A stretch of 64,000 nt of DNA. It comes from Flavobacteriaceae bacterium PS02337. Its GTDB lineage: Bacteria > Bacteroidota > Bacteroidia > Flavobacteriales > Flavobacteriaceae. A model generated the notes under the pieces. That model saw only the letters and a program-made list of their open reading frames with translations, was not told where the DNA came from and searched no databases. Of this stretch, positions 34,066 through 45,237 are shown one piece after another. Location of the stretch: positions 186,001 through 250,000 of the forward strand of contig JASCOE010000003.1 in the NCBI GenBank assembly GCA_029959285.1, in the 5' to 3' direction. Each line of letters starts with the position of its first letter. The stretch's first letter is position 1. The translations under genes were made by a program, and so were the position numbers.

Positions 34066-35277
34066 TTAATCAGACTTTTTCTTTCCTTCAATATTAGGCA
34101 AGAACCCAGTTATAACACCAATCAAAGGCAGAAACGCACAAATTTTAAATACATATTCTATACTGGTAGCATCGGCAATTTTTCCTAAAACAGCAGAACC
34201 TAAACCGCCCATTCCGAAAGCAAATCCGAAGAAAAGACCTGCAACAAGTCCGACTTTTCCGGGCAATAATTCAGTTGCATAAACCAAAATCGCTGAGAAT
34301 GCCGAAGAAAGAATCAACCCGATAATTACAGATAAAGTTCCAACCCAAAATAAAGAAACGTAAGGCAGCATTAAAGTAAAAGGAGCAACTCCAAGAATTG
34401 AAACCCAGATTACGTATTTTCTTCCGTATCTATCTCCAATTGGCCCACCAATTAAAGTTCCTGCTGCAACTGCGCCTGAAAACAAGAACAGATAAACTTG
34501 CGATTGCTGAATTGAAATGTGAAATTTATCAATCAAAAAGAAAGTGTAATAACTTGTAATACTGCTCATGTAGAAAAACTTAGAGAAAATCAAAATCAAT
34601 AAAACAACTAGCGACACAACGACTTTGTTTTTTGATAAATGATGTGTTTCAATTTTATATGCCGATTTATTAGCATTTCTTTCAGACAAATGCGCAGTGT
34701 ACCAAATCCCAATTTTATACAAAGCAAAAATTCCCACCAAAGCAATAATACAAAACCAAGCAACATAGCTTTGTCCGTGTGGAATAATGATAAAAGCTGC
34801 TAGTAAAGGCCCAATGGCACTTCCTGCGTTTCCTCCTAATTGAAAGATAGATTGAGCCAATCCTTTTTTTCCTCCCGAAGCCAAATGAGCAACACGCGAA
34901 GATTCTGGGTGAAAAATAGAAGATCCAATTCCGATTAAACTTACTGACATTAATAGAAAAGTAAAATTAGTCGCAATAGAAACTAAAAATAGACCAACCA
35001 TTGTAAAACACATTCCGATAATTAGAGAATATGGTTTTGAATTTTTATCTGTATACATTCCAACAAAAGGCTGTAGAATAGAAGCAACGATTTGATAAGT
35101 AAAAGTAATGATTCCAATCTGGGTAAAACTAAGTCCGAAATTGTCTTTAATAAGAGGATAAATGGACGGAACTACAGCTTGTAAAAGATCATTAATTAGA
35201 TGCGAAAAACTGATTATAAAAAGTATCGAATAGATTGTTTTTTTTATCACTTCTGGTTGTACTTTAACGGTTTCCAT
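34066..35277 (-). CDS. Fosmidomycin-resistance-type MFS efflux transporter
   Basis: A 403-residue, 12-helix major facilitator. ISFSHLINDLLQAVVPSIYPLIKDNFGLSFTQIGIITFTYQ at the N terminus, MYTDKNSKPY in the first cytoplasmic loop, GIGSSIFHPESSRVAHLASGG and QLGGNAGSAIGPLLAA are hallmarks of the Fsr family, which exports fosmidomycin and related compounds or sugars. It is divergent, across 100 nt, from an AraC-type regulator, the usual arrangement for a regulated pump and its activator. No link to pectin use is evident. Confidence 0.86.
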   Translation of the reverse strand: METVKVQPEVIKKTIYSILFIISFSHLINDLLQAVVPSIYPLIKDNFGLSFTQIGIITFTYQIVASILQPFVGMYTDKNSKPYSLIIGMCFTMVGLFLVSIATNFTFLLMSVSLIGIGSSIFHPESSRVAHLASGGKKGLAQSIFQLGGNAGSAIGPLLAAFIIIPHGQSYVAWFCIIALVGIFALYKIGIWYTAHLSERNANKSAYKIETHHLSKNKVVVSLVVLLILIFSKFFYMSSITSYYTFFLIDKFHISIQQSQVYLFLFSGAVAAGTLIGGPIGDRYGRKYVIWVSILGVAPFTLMLPYVSLFWVGTLSVIIGLILSSAFSAILVYATELLPGKVGLVAGLFFGFAFGMGGLGSAVLGKIADATSIEYVFKICAFLPLIGVITGFLPNIEGKKKSD

Positions 35278-35365
35278 GAGTTGTTTTTAGGTTAATGGTA
35301 ATTTTTAAAATAACAGCTGTATTATTTTTTTACAAAATTGAAATAAATAATAATGTCAAAATTGC

Positions 35366-35373
35366 TATATTTG
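35366..35373 (+). promoter_or_regulatory. Candidate -7 element just upstream of the AraC gene
   Basis: TATATTTG matches TANNTTTG. It ends only 4 nt before the ATG at 35378, so if real the mRNA would be nearly leaderless. A TTG at 35338-35340 is 25 nt upstream, longer than usual, so support is partial. Confidence 0.35.
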
Positions 35374-35377
35374 GACA

Positions 35378-36196
35378 ATGAATAATCAAATTCGGACATA
35401 TCGACTTGCACAGGATTATGGATATCAATTGGATTCGTCGATTCCTGTTATTGGTTATACTGAAATGGTAAACAACGAAATGTGCATTTCACACTCACAT
35501 CCGAGAGCACAGCTTATTTATGCCACTCGTGGTGTTATGAATGTTGTGGTTGGCAACAATATTTGGGTTGTGAATCCATTGCAGGGTTTGTGGCTTCCGG
35601 GCGGAGTAGAACATCAGGTTACTTTTCAGAAAGACGTTAATTATTACAGCGTTTTTATCGATCCTTCTGCAGTTGAAGGTTTGCCTACAAATAGTTTTTC
35701 ATTTGATATTCCGATGTTTCTAAAACAATTAGTTTTCAAAATTATCACTTTTGGAACAGCGGGAAACTTAACCCCAGCACAAAGAAGAATCAGTTCAGTT
35801 TTTTTAGATGAACTGGCATTGATAGAACCAAGCGCTACTTTTTTGCCCACAACCAACAATGAAAGACTTCAAAAAGTAGTAGAGCTTTTAATGAATGATG
35901 TTTCCAGTAAACAAACAATTGATTACTATGCAGAACTTTCGTTTATGAGCAGCAGAACATTATCTCGCTTATTCATCAAAGAATTGGGAATGAATTTCAG
36001 CGATTGGCGTACCCGTTTAAAATTACTAGAAGCCATTAAACGTTTAGGTGAAAAACAATCCATAAAAGAAATTGCTTTAGATTTAGGTTATGAAACCGCA
36101 AGTGCATTTATTTATATGTTTAAAAAACATTTAGGTAAAACACCTTCTAACTATATTTTAGAAGATGAAAATGAGGGTGACAAAATTTATGCATAA
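35378..36196 (+). CDS. AraC-family transcriptional regulator with cupin domain
   Basis: A 272-residue regulator. Residues 1-110 form a cupin-type sensing domain (SHSHPRAQLIYATRGVMNVVVGNN, LQGLWLPGGVEHQV) and the C-terminal 100 residues contain two helix-turn-helix motifs: SSRTLSRLFIKELGMNFSDWRTRLKLLEAIKRL and IKEIALDLGYETASAFIYMFKKHLGKTP. The layout matches YdeC/NimR-like regulators, which control neighbouring efflux genes. Divergent to the Fsr-type pump, its likely target. It lies 182 nt before the GH78 gene, but a role in the pectin locus is only a possibility. Confidence 0.9.
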   Translation: MNNQIRTYRLAQDYGYQLDSSIPVIGYTEMVNNEMCISHSHPRAQLIYATRGVMNVVVGNNIWVVNPLQGLWLPGGVEHQVTFQKDVNYYSVFIDPSAVEGLPTNSFSFDIPMFLKQLVFKIITFGTAGNLTPAQRRISSVFLDELALIEPSATFLPTTNNERLQKVVELLMNDVSSKQTIDYYAELSFMSSRTLSRLFIKELGMNFSDWRTRLKLLEAIKRLGEKQSIKEIALDLGYETASAFIYMFKKHLGKTPSNYILEDENEGDKIYA

Positions 36197-36314
36197 ACTT
36201 AAATAAGTAATTCAATAAAAATTTCAACATCATTTTTTTTTAATACTAAAAAAGTGATAACTCATAATTTTTCCCTTAAAAAATTATGAAAGATTACTGT
36301 TTTTTATGAAATAG

Positions 36315-36328
36315 CAGGATAGTGCAGG
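36315..36328 (+). promoter_or_regulatory. CAGG-N6-CAGG direct repeat, site 2
   Basis: CAGG at 36315 and 36325 abuts directly onto TTG (36329-36331), so a bound activator would touch the -33 element of the GH78 promoter. Confidence 0.7.
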
Positions 36329-36359
36329 TTGTGAAATGTAATAATAACACTTATCTTTA
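36329..36359 (+). promoter_or_regulatory. Probable promoter of the GH78-led operon
   Basis: TTG (36329-36331), a 20-nt spacer and TATCTTTA (36352-36359, one mismatch to TANNTTTG) lie 20 nt before the ATG at 36379. Confidence 0.55.
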
Positions 36360-36378
36360 GTCCCAAAATACACTAACT

Positions 36379-38565
36379 ATGCTAAACCGCTTTCCCATCT
36401 TTAAGATTTTACTTCTTTTTGTTGCCCTTTTCTCTTGTTCTTTAATGTTAGCACAAGAAAAACCAAAAGAAGCGACATGGATCTGGTATCCAGGTGATTT
36501 TGAAGTTTGGTTAAGCAATAAAATGCAGGTTAGACGTACAGAACGTGAGGCAGTATTTCCTCCGCTTTGGCAATATTACAGCCCTTATGCTTTGGTCACT
36601 TTTCAGACAGAAGTAGATATTCCAGAACCAGACGAGGTGAAAATCTTCTCAGAAGGACCTTTTCAATTACTTTTAGATGGCGTTCAAATTTACGGACAGC
36701 CAAAATCAATTTCAGTTCCTGCGGGAAAACACAAAATATCTTTTAAAGTTTACAATCAAGAAGTATTGCCAGCTATTTATATTTCAGGTCAATATGTTAA
36801 ATCTGATGCCTCTTGGAAAGTAACCAACGAAGATAAACTTTGGATTGATGAAACTGGAAAAGCACAACAATCTGGTACGCCGTGGGTTCCTGTTGGTTCT
36901 TGGAATTTTAATTCGCCAGAAAATAAACCTTCTGAGTTTAAACTAACAACCAAACCTTTAAGTGCAAAAAAGACAGAAAAAATAGGATCTGGTCAATTAG
37001 TAGATTTCGGTAAAGAAACTTTTGGTTACATTAAAATTCACGGTTTAAAAGGAAAAGGTAAAGTAGCATTGTATTATGGAGAATCTCGTGAAGAAGCTTT
37101 GGATTCTGCTAAATGTGAAACATTAGATCATTTATCTTTTGATGGAAAACAATCTGAAACCTACACGCATGATGGATCGAAAGCATTCCGCTATGTTCAG
37201 GTTCAAGCGGATGCGGGAGTAAAATACGATTCAATTTCGATGCTTTATGAGTATCTGCCATTAGATTATCGTGGCGCATTCAAATCTTCCGATGAACAAT
37301 TAAATAAAATTTGGGATGTGTCGGCTTACACGATGCATTTGACTTCTCGTGAATTTTTTATTGATGGCATCAAACGTGACCGTTGGGTTTGGTCTGGCGA
37401 CGCTTATCAAAGTTATTTAATGAATTATTATTTATTCTTTGATTCTGCTTCTGTAGAAAGAACGCTATTAGCACTTCGCGGAAAAGATCCTGTAACTGCT
37501 CACGTAAACATTATCATGGATTATTCATTGTATTGGTTTGTAGGTGTTTACGATTGTTATTTGCATACAGGCGATACAAAATTCATCAAAACTTTTTATC
37601 CGAGAATGAAATCGCTCATGGATTTCTGTTTAGAAAGAAGAAACAAAAACGGATTCCTTGAACCATTAGAAGGCGACTGGGTTTTTATTGACTGGGCTGA
37701 CGGATTGCCAAAAACAGGTGAGGTGAGTTTTGAGCAAATGCTTTTAGCAAGAAGTCTTGAGGCGATGGCCGTAAGTGCTGAAATTGCTGGTAAAAGTGAA
37801 GACCAAAAACAATATCAAAAGTTAGGAGATGACTTAAAAACGAAATTATTTGATGTGTTTTGGGATAAAAAAGAAAACGTTATGAAACACCAGCGTATCG
37901 ATGGAAAAATACAAAACATCGTAACCAGATACGCTAATATGTTTGGGATTTTCTTCAATTATTTTAATGAAGAACAAAAACAAAGTGTAAAAAATAAGGT
38001 GTTGCTCAATAAAGATGTTCTCCAAATTACAACGCCATATATGCGTTTTTACGAATTGGAAGCGTTGTGTGCGATGGGTGAACAAAATTATGTTTTAAAA
38101 GAAATGAAAGATTATTGGGGCGGAATGCTGAATGAAGGCGCAACATCTTTCTGGGAAGAATATAATCCGAACAAAAAAGGAACGGAACATTTAACGATGT
38201 ACGGTCGTCCTTACGGGAAAAGCCTTTGCCACGCCTGGGGCGCAAGTCCGATTTATTTATTAGGGAAATATTATTTGGGTGTAAAACCAACTGCTCCAGG
38301 TTATTCAGAATATGAAATTAAACCAAATCTTGGCGGTTTAAAATGGATGGAAGGAAAAGTTCCAACACCAAACGGAGAAGTTGCTGTGTATTGTAACACT
38401 AAAGAAATCAAAGTAAAAGCAGGTGAAGGCGAAGGAAAATTGATTTTTGAAAGTGCCAGTAAGCCGAAAACAAACTCTGGAACGATTACAGAATTATCAA
38501 AAAATAAATATCAATTGATTGTAAAACCTAATGTGGAGTATAAAGTGAGTTATAAAGCTTTGTAA
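36379..38565 (+). CDS. GH78 alpha-L-rhamnosidase, exported
   Basis: A 728-residue enzyme with a signal peptide ending near residue 26 (L-M-L-A-Q). N-terminal beta-sandwich domains (about 27-300) carry EATWIWYPGDFE and FGKETFGYIKIHG. The (alpha/alpha)6 catalytic domain has DGIKRDRWVWSGDAY (D329, D334, D341) and SFWEEYNP (E593). In characterised GH78 enzymes the second of these positions is usually Glu; here it is Asp334. The C-terminal domain reads YSEYEIKPNLGGLKWMEGKVPTPNGEV. It removes terminal alpha-L-rhamnose from rhamnogalacturonan in the periplasm. It is first in the rightward pectin operon. Confidence 0.93.
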   Translation: MLNRFPIFKILLLFVALFSCSLMLAQEKPKEATWIWYPGDFEVWLSNKMQVRRTEREAVFPPLWQYYSPYALVTFQTEVDIPEPDEVKIFSEGPFQLLLDGVQIYGQPKSISVPAGKHKISFKVYNQEVLPAIYISGQYVKSDASWKVTNEDKLWIDETGKAQQSGTPWVPVGSWNFNSPENKPSEFKLTTKPLSAKKTEKIGSGQLVDFGKETFGYIKIHGLKGKGKVALYYGESREEALDSAKCETLDHLSFDGKQSETYTHDGSKAFRYVQVQADAGVKYDSISMLYEYLPLDYRGAFKSSDEQLNKIWDVSAYTMHLTSREFFIDGIKRDRWVWSGDAYQSYLMNYYLFFDSASVERTLLALRGKDPVTAHVNIIMDYSLYWFVGVYDCYLHTGDTKFIKTFYPRMKSLMDFCLERRNKNGFLEPLEGDWVFIDWADGLPKTGEVSFEQMLLARSLEAMAVSAEIAGKSEDQKQYQKLGDDLKTKLFDVFWDKKENVMKHQRIDGKIQNIVTRYANMFGIFFNYFNEEQKQSVKNKVLLNKDVLQITTPYMRFYELEALCAMGEQNYVLKEMKDYWGGMLNEGATSFWEEYNPNKKGTEHLTMYGRPYGKSLCHAWGASPIYLLGKYYLGVKPTAPGYSEYEIKPNLGGLKWMEGKVPTPNGEVAVYCNTKEIKVKAGEGEGKLIFESASKPKTNSGTITELSKNKYQLIVKPNVEYKVSYKAL

Positions 38566-38581
38566 AATTTACGTACAGCAC

Positions 38582-38665
38582 GTCATTGCGAAGAACGAAG
38601 CAACCTCACTAATGATTGCAAAAGTTTGATATAGTAAATGTGATTGCTTCGTTCCTCGCAATGAC
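38582..38665. repeat. Palindromic repeat of the GTCATTGCGA family, copy A
   Basis: 22-nt arms at 38582-38603 and 38644-38665 with a couple of mismatches. It sits in the gap between the GH78 and beta-propeller genes. Another copy is at 45153. Confidence 0.88.
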
Positions 38666-38691
38666 ACAAAATCAAGAAAAAAAATAAAACA

Positions 38692-40374
38692 ATGTTTTCA
38701 AAAAATAAAAAATACAATTTCAAGTTAAAAACCGTTTTCCTAATGCTGCTCACTGTCTGCATCCAAGCCACAGCACAAACCACAGCATGGAAACTAGCGT
38801 CATTTGAAATTGTAAAATCAAATTACAAAACTTTCAAAACAACACAATATGCTCATGTATTTTCAGGAAGCAAACACAATATTGTTCGTTTAGCTTCAGA
38901 ATTAGAAGGCTTGACAGGAATTGAACTTCCTTTAGATAAATATAAAAACGGAACTAATGAACCTTTACAATTAAAATTTAAAGAACCTGTAAAAGTAATT
39001 ATTGGAGTTCCTCAAGCTGATATTAATCAAGCATTACGTTTATTTCCTACTGGAGATAATGTGGAATCAATTATTCAAAATGGTGTAACAATTACAGGTT
39101 TGCCTCCAATAATGGTTTATGCAGTTTCTTTTCCAAAGGGTACGCATGAAATTTTTCCAGAGTCAAGACATTTATATACAGTTTTAGGAGTGGTAAAAGC
39201 TTCTGAAAATTTAAAATTTAGAAATGCAGAATTACCAGATGGAAAACTTTGGAATCCAACTTTTATCGTTGAAGGATTTTCAGATGAAAAACCGCTTTTC
39301 GAAATTATTGGCGGAGAAAATAAACCCGTTATAGATGAAGGAATGTCTGGAACAGATGGAATTCAAGGCGGTTTTGAAGGCGGACGAGTTGTAAAAGTTG
39401 GCGATACGTATCATATGTTTCCAACTGAAAGAGCAGGAGAAAAGGGAGTTGATTACTATTACGATCGTGTAAAAACAAAAATCGGACATTGGACAAGTAA
39501 AGATGCAATCCATTGGAAAAGAGAATCGACAATTTATCAAGCTAGCGGAACTTACGCCGTTACAGAAGATGATAATCCTATGAATGATCGCCGTGCAGCA
39601 ATTTGGTCGTATATGCCAGTTTTTAATGAAAAAGCAAACAAATGGTATGGCTATTATTTGGCGTATACTGTGAGTAAAGAAATAGAACCAAATCACTCTT
39701 TTGGAAGAATCTGGCGTTGTGAATCAACTGTAGACGGAATCAACGGAATTGGCGGCCCTTATAAAGATATGGGAATCATTATGGAACCCGGATTAGATTC
39801 TCAGCCTTGGGAAGGTCGTCAGGGAGTTGCTTCATTTTTCCCATATCAAGTTGGAGATAAATATTTCGGATTTTACAGCGGTGCTTATCCATTCAATTCG
39901 TGGGCAGATTATCCGAAGAAATCAGGTAAAGGCTGGTTTGTAGCTTTAGCCGAATCCAAAAGTTTAGAAGGACCTTGGTTAAGAATGAATAAAGGTTTGG
40001 AACCAATTAAAACCATGCATCCACAGTTTGTTGAAAATCCAATTGTAAGTCAATTACCAAACGGAATGTACATCGCTATTTTCGATGGAGGCCCAGACGG
40101 TTGGGGACATCATTTACCAAACATGATTGCGTATTCATTATCAGCAGACGGATTGAATTGGGCAGAAGCTCATTATTTACCAATCGAAACCAAAGTAAAT
40201 AAATGGTGGGATATTATGAGAACGCCTTTGTGTTTAATCCCGGAAGGGAATGATGTTTATACCATAGTATATAATGCAATTGATTTGAAAAGAAGATTTC
40301 ATCCAACAGGAATGGTAAAAGTCAAACTGAATAAAGACGTCATGGAATCTAAATTAAAAGAGTTGAAGAAATAA
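38692..40374 (+). CDS. Exported beta-propeller protein, putative glycoside hydrolase (GH43/GH32-clan-like)
   Basis: A 560-residue protein with a signal peptide (residues about 10-29, Q-A-T-A-Q). Residues 30-190 form an N-terminal alpha/beta domain (ASELEGLTGIELPL, VIIGVPQADINQ). The rest reads as five-bladed-propeller strands: GGRVVKVGDTYHMFPTER, GHWTSKDAIHWKRESTI, NKWYGYYLAYTVS, DKYFGFYSGAYPFN and GMYIAIFDGGPDGWGHH. Blade motifs of the type sxDgihW occur in GH43/GH32/GH130-like families, but I cannot assign a family. In this operon it most likely acts on a side-chain sugar of pectin. Confidence 0.7.
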   Translation: MFSKNKKYNFKLKTVFLMLLTVCIQATAQTTAWKLASFEIVKSNYKTFKTTQYAHVFSGSKHNIVRLASELEGLTGIELPLDKYKNGTNEPLQLKFKEPVKVIIGVPQADINQALRLFPTGDNVESIIQNGVTITGLPPIMVYAVSFPKGTHEIFPESRHLYTVLGVVKASENLKFRNAELPDGKLWNPTFIVEGFSDEKPLFEIIGGENKPVIDEGMSGTDGIQGGFEGGRVVKVGDTYHMFPTERAGEKGVDYYYDRVKTKIGHWTSKDAIHWKRESTIYQASGTYAVTEDDNPMNDRRAAIWSYMPVFNEKANKWYGYYLAYTVSKEIEPNHSFGRIWRCESTVDGINGIGGPYKDMGIIMEPGLDSQPWEGRQGVASFFPYQVGDKYFGFYSGAYPFNSWADYPKKSGKGWFVALAESKSLEGPWLRMNKGLEPIKTMHPQFVENPIVSQLPNGMYIAIFDGGPDGWGHHLPNMIAYSLSADGLNWAEAHYLPIETKVNKWWDIMRTPLCLIPEGNDVYTIVYNAIDLKRRFHPTGMVKVKLNKDVMESKLKELKK

Positions 40375-40385
40375 ATTAAAGTTTT

Positions 40386-40453
40386 CCGCAGATTTTGCAG
40401 ATCAGGCAGATAAAAAAATCAGCTAAATCTGCAAAATCTGCGAGAGAAACAAA
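40386..40453. repeat. Intergenic palindromic repeat (CCGCAGATTTTGCAGAT family)
   Basis: An inverted arrangement of GCAGAT/ATCTGC words in the gap before the glycosidase lipoprotein. It belongs to the AATCTGC family also seen at 18739, 55322 and 55477. Confidence 0.75.
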
Positions 40454-40492
40454 ATATAATCCGAGTCATCCGCGTACCAAAATAAAACCAAA

Positions 40493-41617
40493 ATGAAAAT
40501 TAAATACTTACTAATCGCCATTTCAGCACTTGCCCTAACCAGCTGTGCAACCAAATACAAGAAAAGAGAAATTACCGATAGTGTAATGCAAGAGATTTAC
40601 GAAGAAATCAAAACGCCTTATAAATACGGTTTGGTAATGGTTCCTACAGACAACTCATACAAAATGGATTGTCCGAGTGTGTTTAGAAAAGACGGGAAAT
40701 GGTACATGACGTATTTAATTTATGACGGAAGAGGTTATGAAACCTGGTTAGCAGAAAGTGACAATCTTTTAGATTGGAAATATCTAGGAAAAGTAATGTC
40801 TTTCTCAGAAAATGAAAAACATTGGGATGTTAATCAAAAAGCAGGATATATTTCGTTGCAAGATCCAACTTGGGGCGGAAGTTACGAATGGGAAAAATAC
40901 GATGATAAATACTGGATGAGTTATTTTGGCGGAGACAGCAAAGGTTACGAAGCGGGCGTTTTATCAATCGGAATGGCGTATACCAAAGAAGCACCAACAA
41001 AACCACACGAATTTCAAAGATTAGAAAATCCGGTTTTAACCCCAAAAGATAAAGATGCTAAATGGTGGGATAATAGTACGATGTACAAAAACAGCGTAAT
41101 TCGTGATAAAGACAAAGTTACAGGACACAATTTCATCATGTACTATAATGCACGTGGCGATAGTTTAAATCCTGCCAAAGGTGCTGAGCGTATTGCAATG
41201 GCTGTATCAAACGACATGAAAACATGGAAGCGTTATGGTGATAAACCATTAATCAATCATCATAAAGGAATTTCGGGAGATGCTTATATTCAGCGTATTA
41301 ATGATACTTGGGTAATGTTCTATTTTGGAGCTTTCTGGACGGGTTGGAATCAAGGTGCATTTAACCGTTTTGCCGTTTCAAATGATTTAGTAAACTGGAC
41401 CGACTGGAAAGGTGAGGATTTAGTTAAATCATCTGAACCTTACGATGATATGTTTGCGCATAAATCATTTGTTGTAAAACATGATGGCGTTGTGTATCAT
41501 TTTTACTGTGCCGTTAACAAAGCAGAACAAAGAGGAATTGCAATTGCTACTTCTAAAGATTTAGGAAAAAGCAAATTGAATTTTGTAGCACCGCCGGAGA
41601 AAAAGGCGAAAAAATAG
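40493..41617 (+). CDS. Beta-propeller glycosidase-like lipoprotein (GH43/GH130-like)
   Basis: A 374-residue lipoprotein, lipobox A-L-T-S-C (C18). Propeller strands begin MVPTDNSYKMDCPSVFRKDGKWYMTYLIYDGRGYETWLAESDNLLDWKY, where the D-C-P-S start matches the first-blade Asp of this clan. Others are WMSYFGGDSKGYEAG, HNFIMYYNARGD and MAVSNDMKTWKRY. Probably anchored at the outer membrane or periplasmic face, cleaving a pectin side-chain linkage; substrate unknown. Its stop codon lies inside a heptanucleotide repeat (41616-41678). Confidence 0.75.
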   Translation: MKIKYLLIAISALALTSCATKYKKREITDSVMQEIYEEIKTPYKYGLVMVPTDNSYKMDCPSVFRKDGKWYMTYLIYDGRGYETWLAESDNLLDWKYLGKVMSFSENEKHWDVNQKAGYISLQDPTWGGSYEWEKYDDKYWMSYFGGDSKGYEAGVLSIGMAYTKEAPTKPHEFQRLENPVLTPKDKDAKWWDNSTMYKNSVIRDKDKVTGHNFIMYYNARGDSLNPAKGAERIAMAVSNDMKTWKRYGDKPLINHHKGISGDAYIQRINDTWVMFYFGAFWTGWNQGAFNRFAVSNDLVNWTDWKGEDLVKSSEPYDDMFAHKSFVVKHDGVVYHFYCAVNKAEQRGIAIATSKDLGKSKLNFVAPPEKKAKK

Positions 41618-41678
41618 TTATGAGTTATGAGTTATGAGTTATGAGTTATGAGTTATGAGTTATGAGTTATGAGTTATG
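41616..41678. repeat. Nine-copy AGTTATG heptanucleotide tandem repeat
   Basis: Nine perfect head-to-tail copies (63 nt) begin within the stop codon of the glycosidase lipoprotein and run toward the GH2 gene. Seven is not a multiple of three, but copy-number change would alter only the leader, not a frame. Confidence 0.95.
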
Positions 41679-41785
41679 AAGTATACTAATAGTCTTAGCA
41701 AAAAATAAGCGGTAGAAAAGACTCCGTTAGGAGTCACTGGTCGGTAGAAAAAACAAATTATCGCAAAGGAAATTTTGTTCCATAG

Positions 41786-45148
<3,363 letters not shown>

Positions 45149-45152
45149 TGAG

Positions 45153-45223
45153 GTCATTGCGAGGAAAGAAGCAATCACACTTAGTTGCTCTCGTTATGAG
45201 ATTGCTTCGTTCCTCGCAATGAC
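45153..45223. repeat. Palindromic repeat of the GTCATTGCGA family, copy B
   Basis: 23-nt arms at 45153-45175 and 45201-45223 (one or two mismatches) fill the GH2-GH106 gap. Confidence 0.9.
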
Positions 45224-45237
45224 AAAACAACAATAAA

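Noticed and set aside
35378-36196. AraC protein as the pectin-locus regulator
   Set aside because: Its cupin plus AraC form and divergent pump are typical of a local efflux regulator, and no CAGG repeat occurs in its own promoter. It is kept only as a weak possibility.
38583-38783. Minus-strand reading frame giving a CHCEERSN-like peptide
   Set aside because: It is a translation of the GTCATTGCGA palindromic repeat, a well-known false gene type; no family match and it overlaps the start of a real gene.
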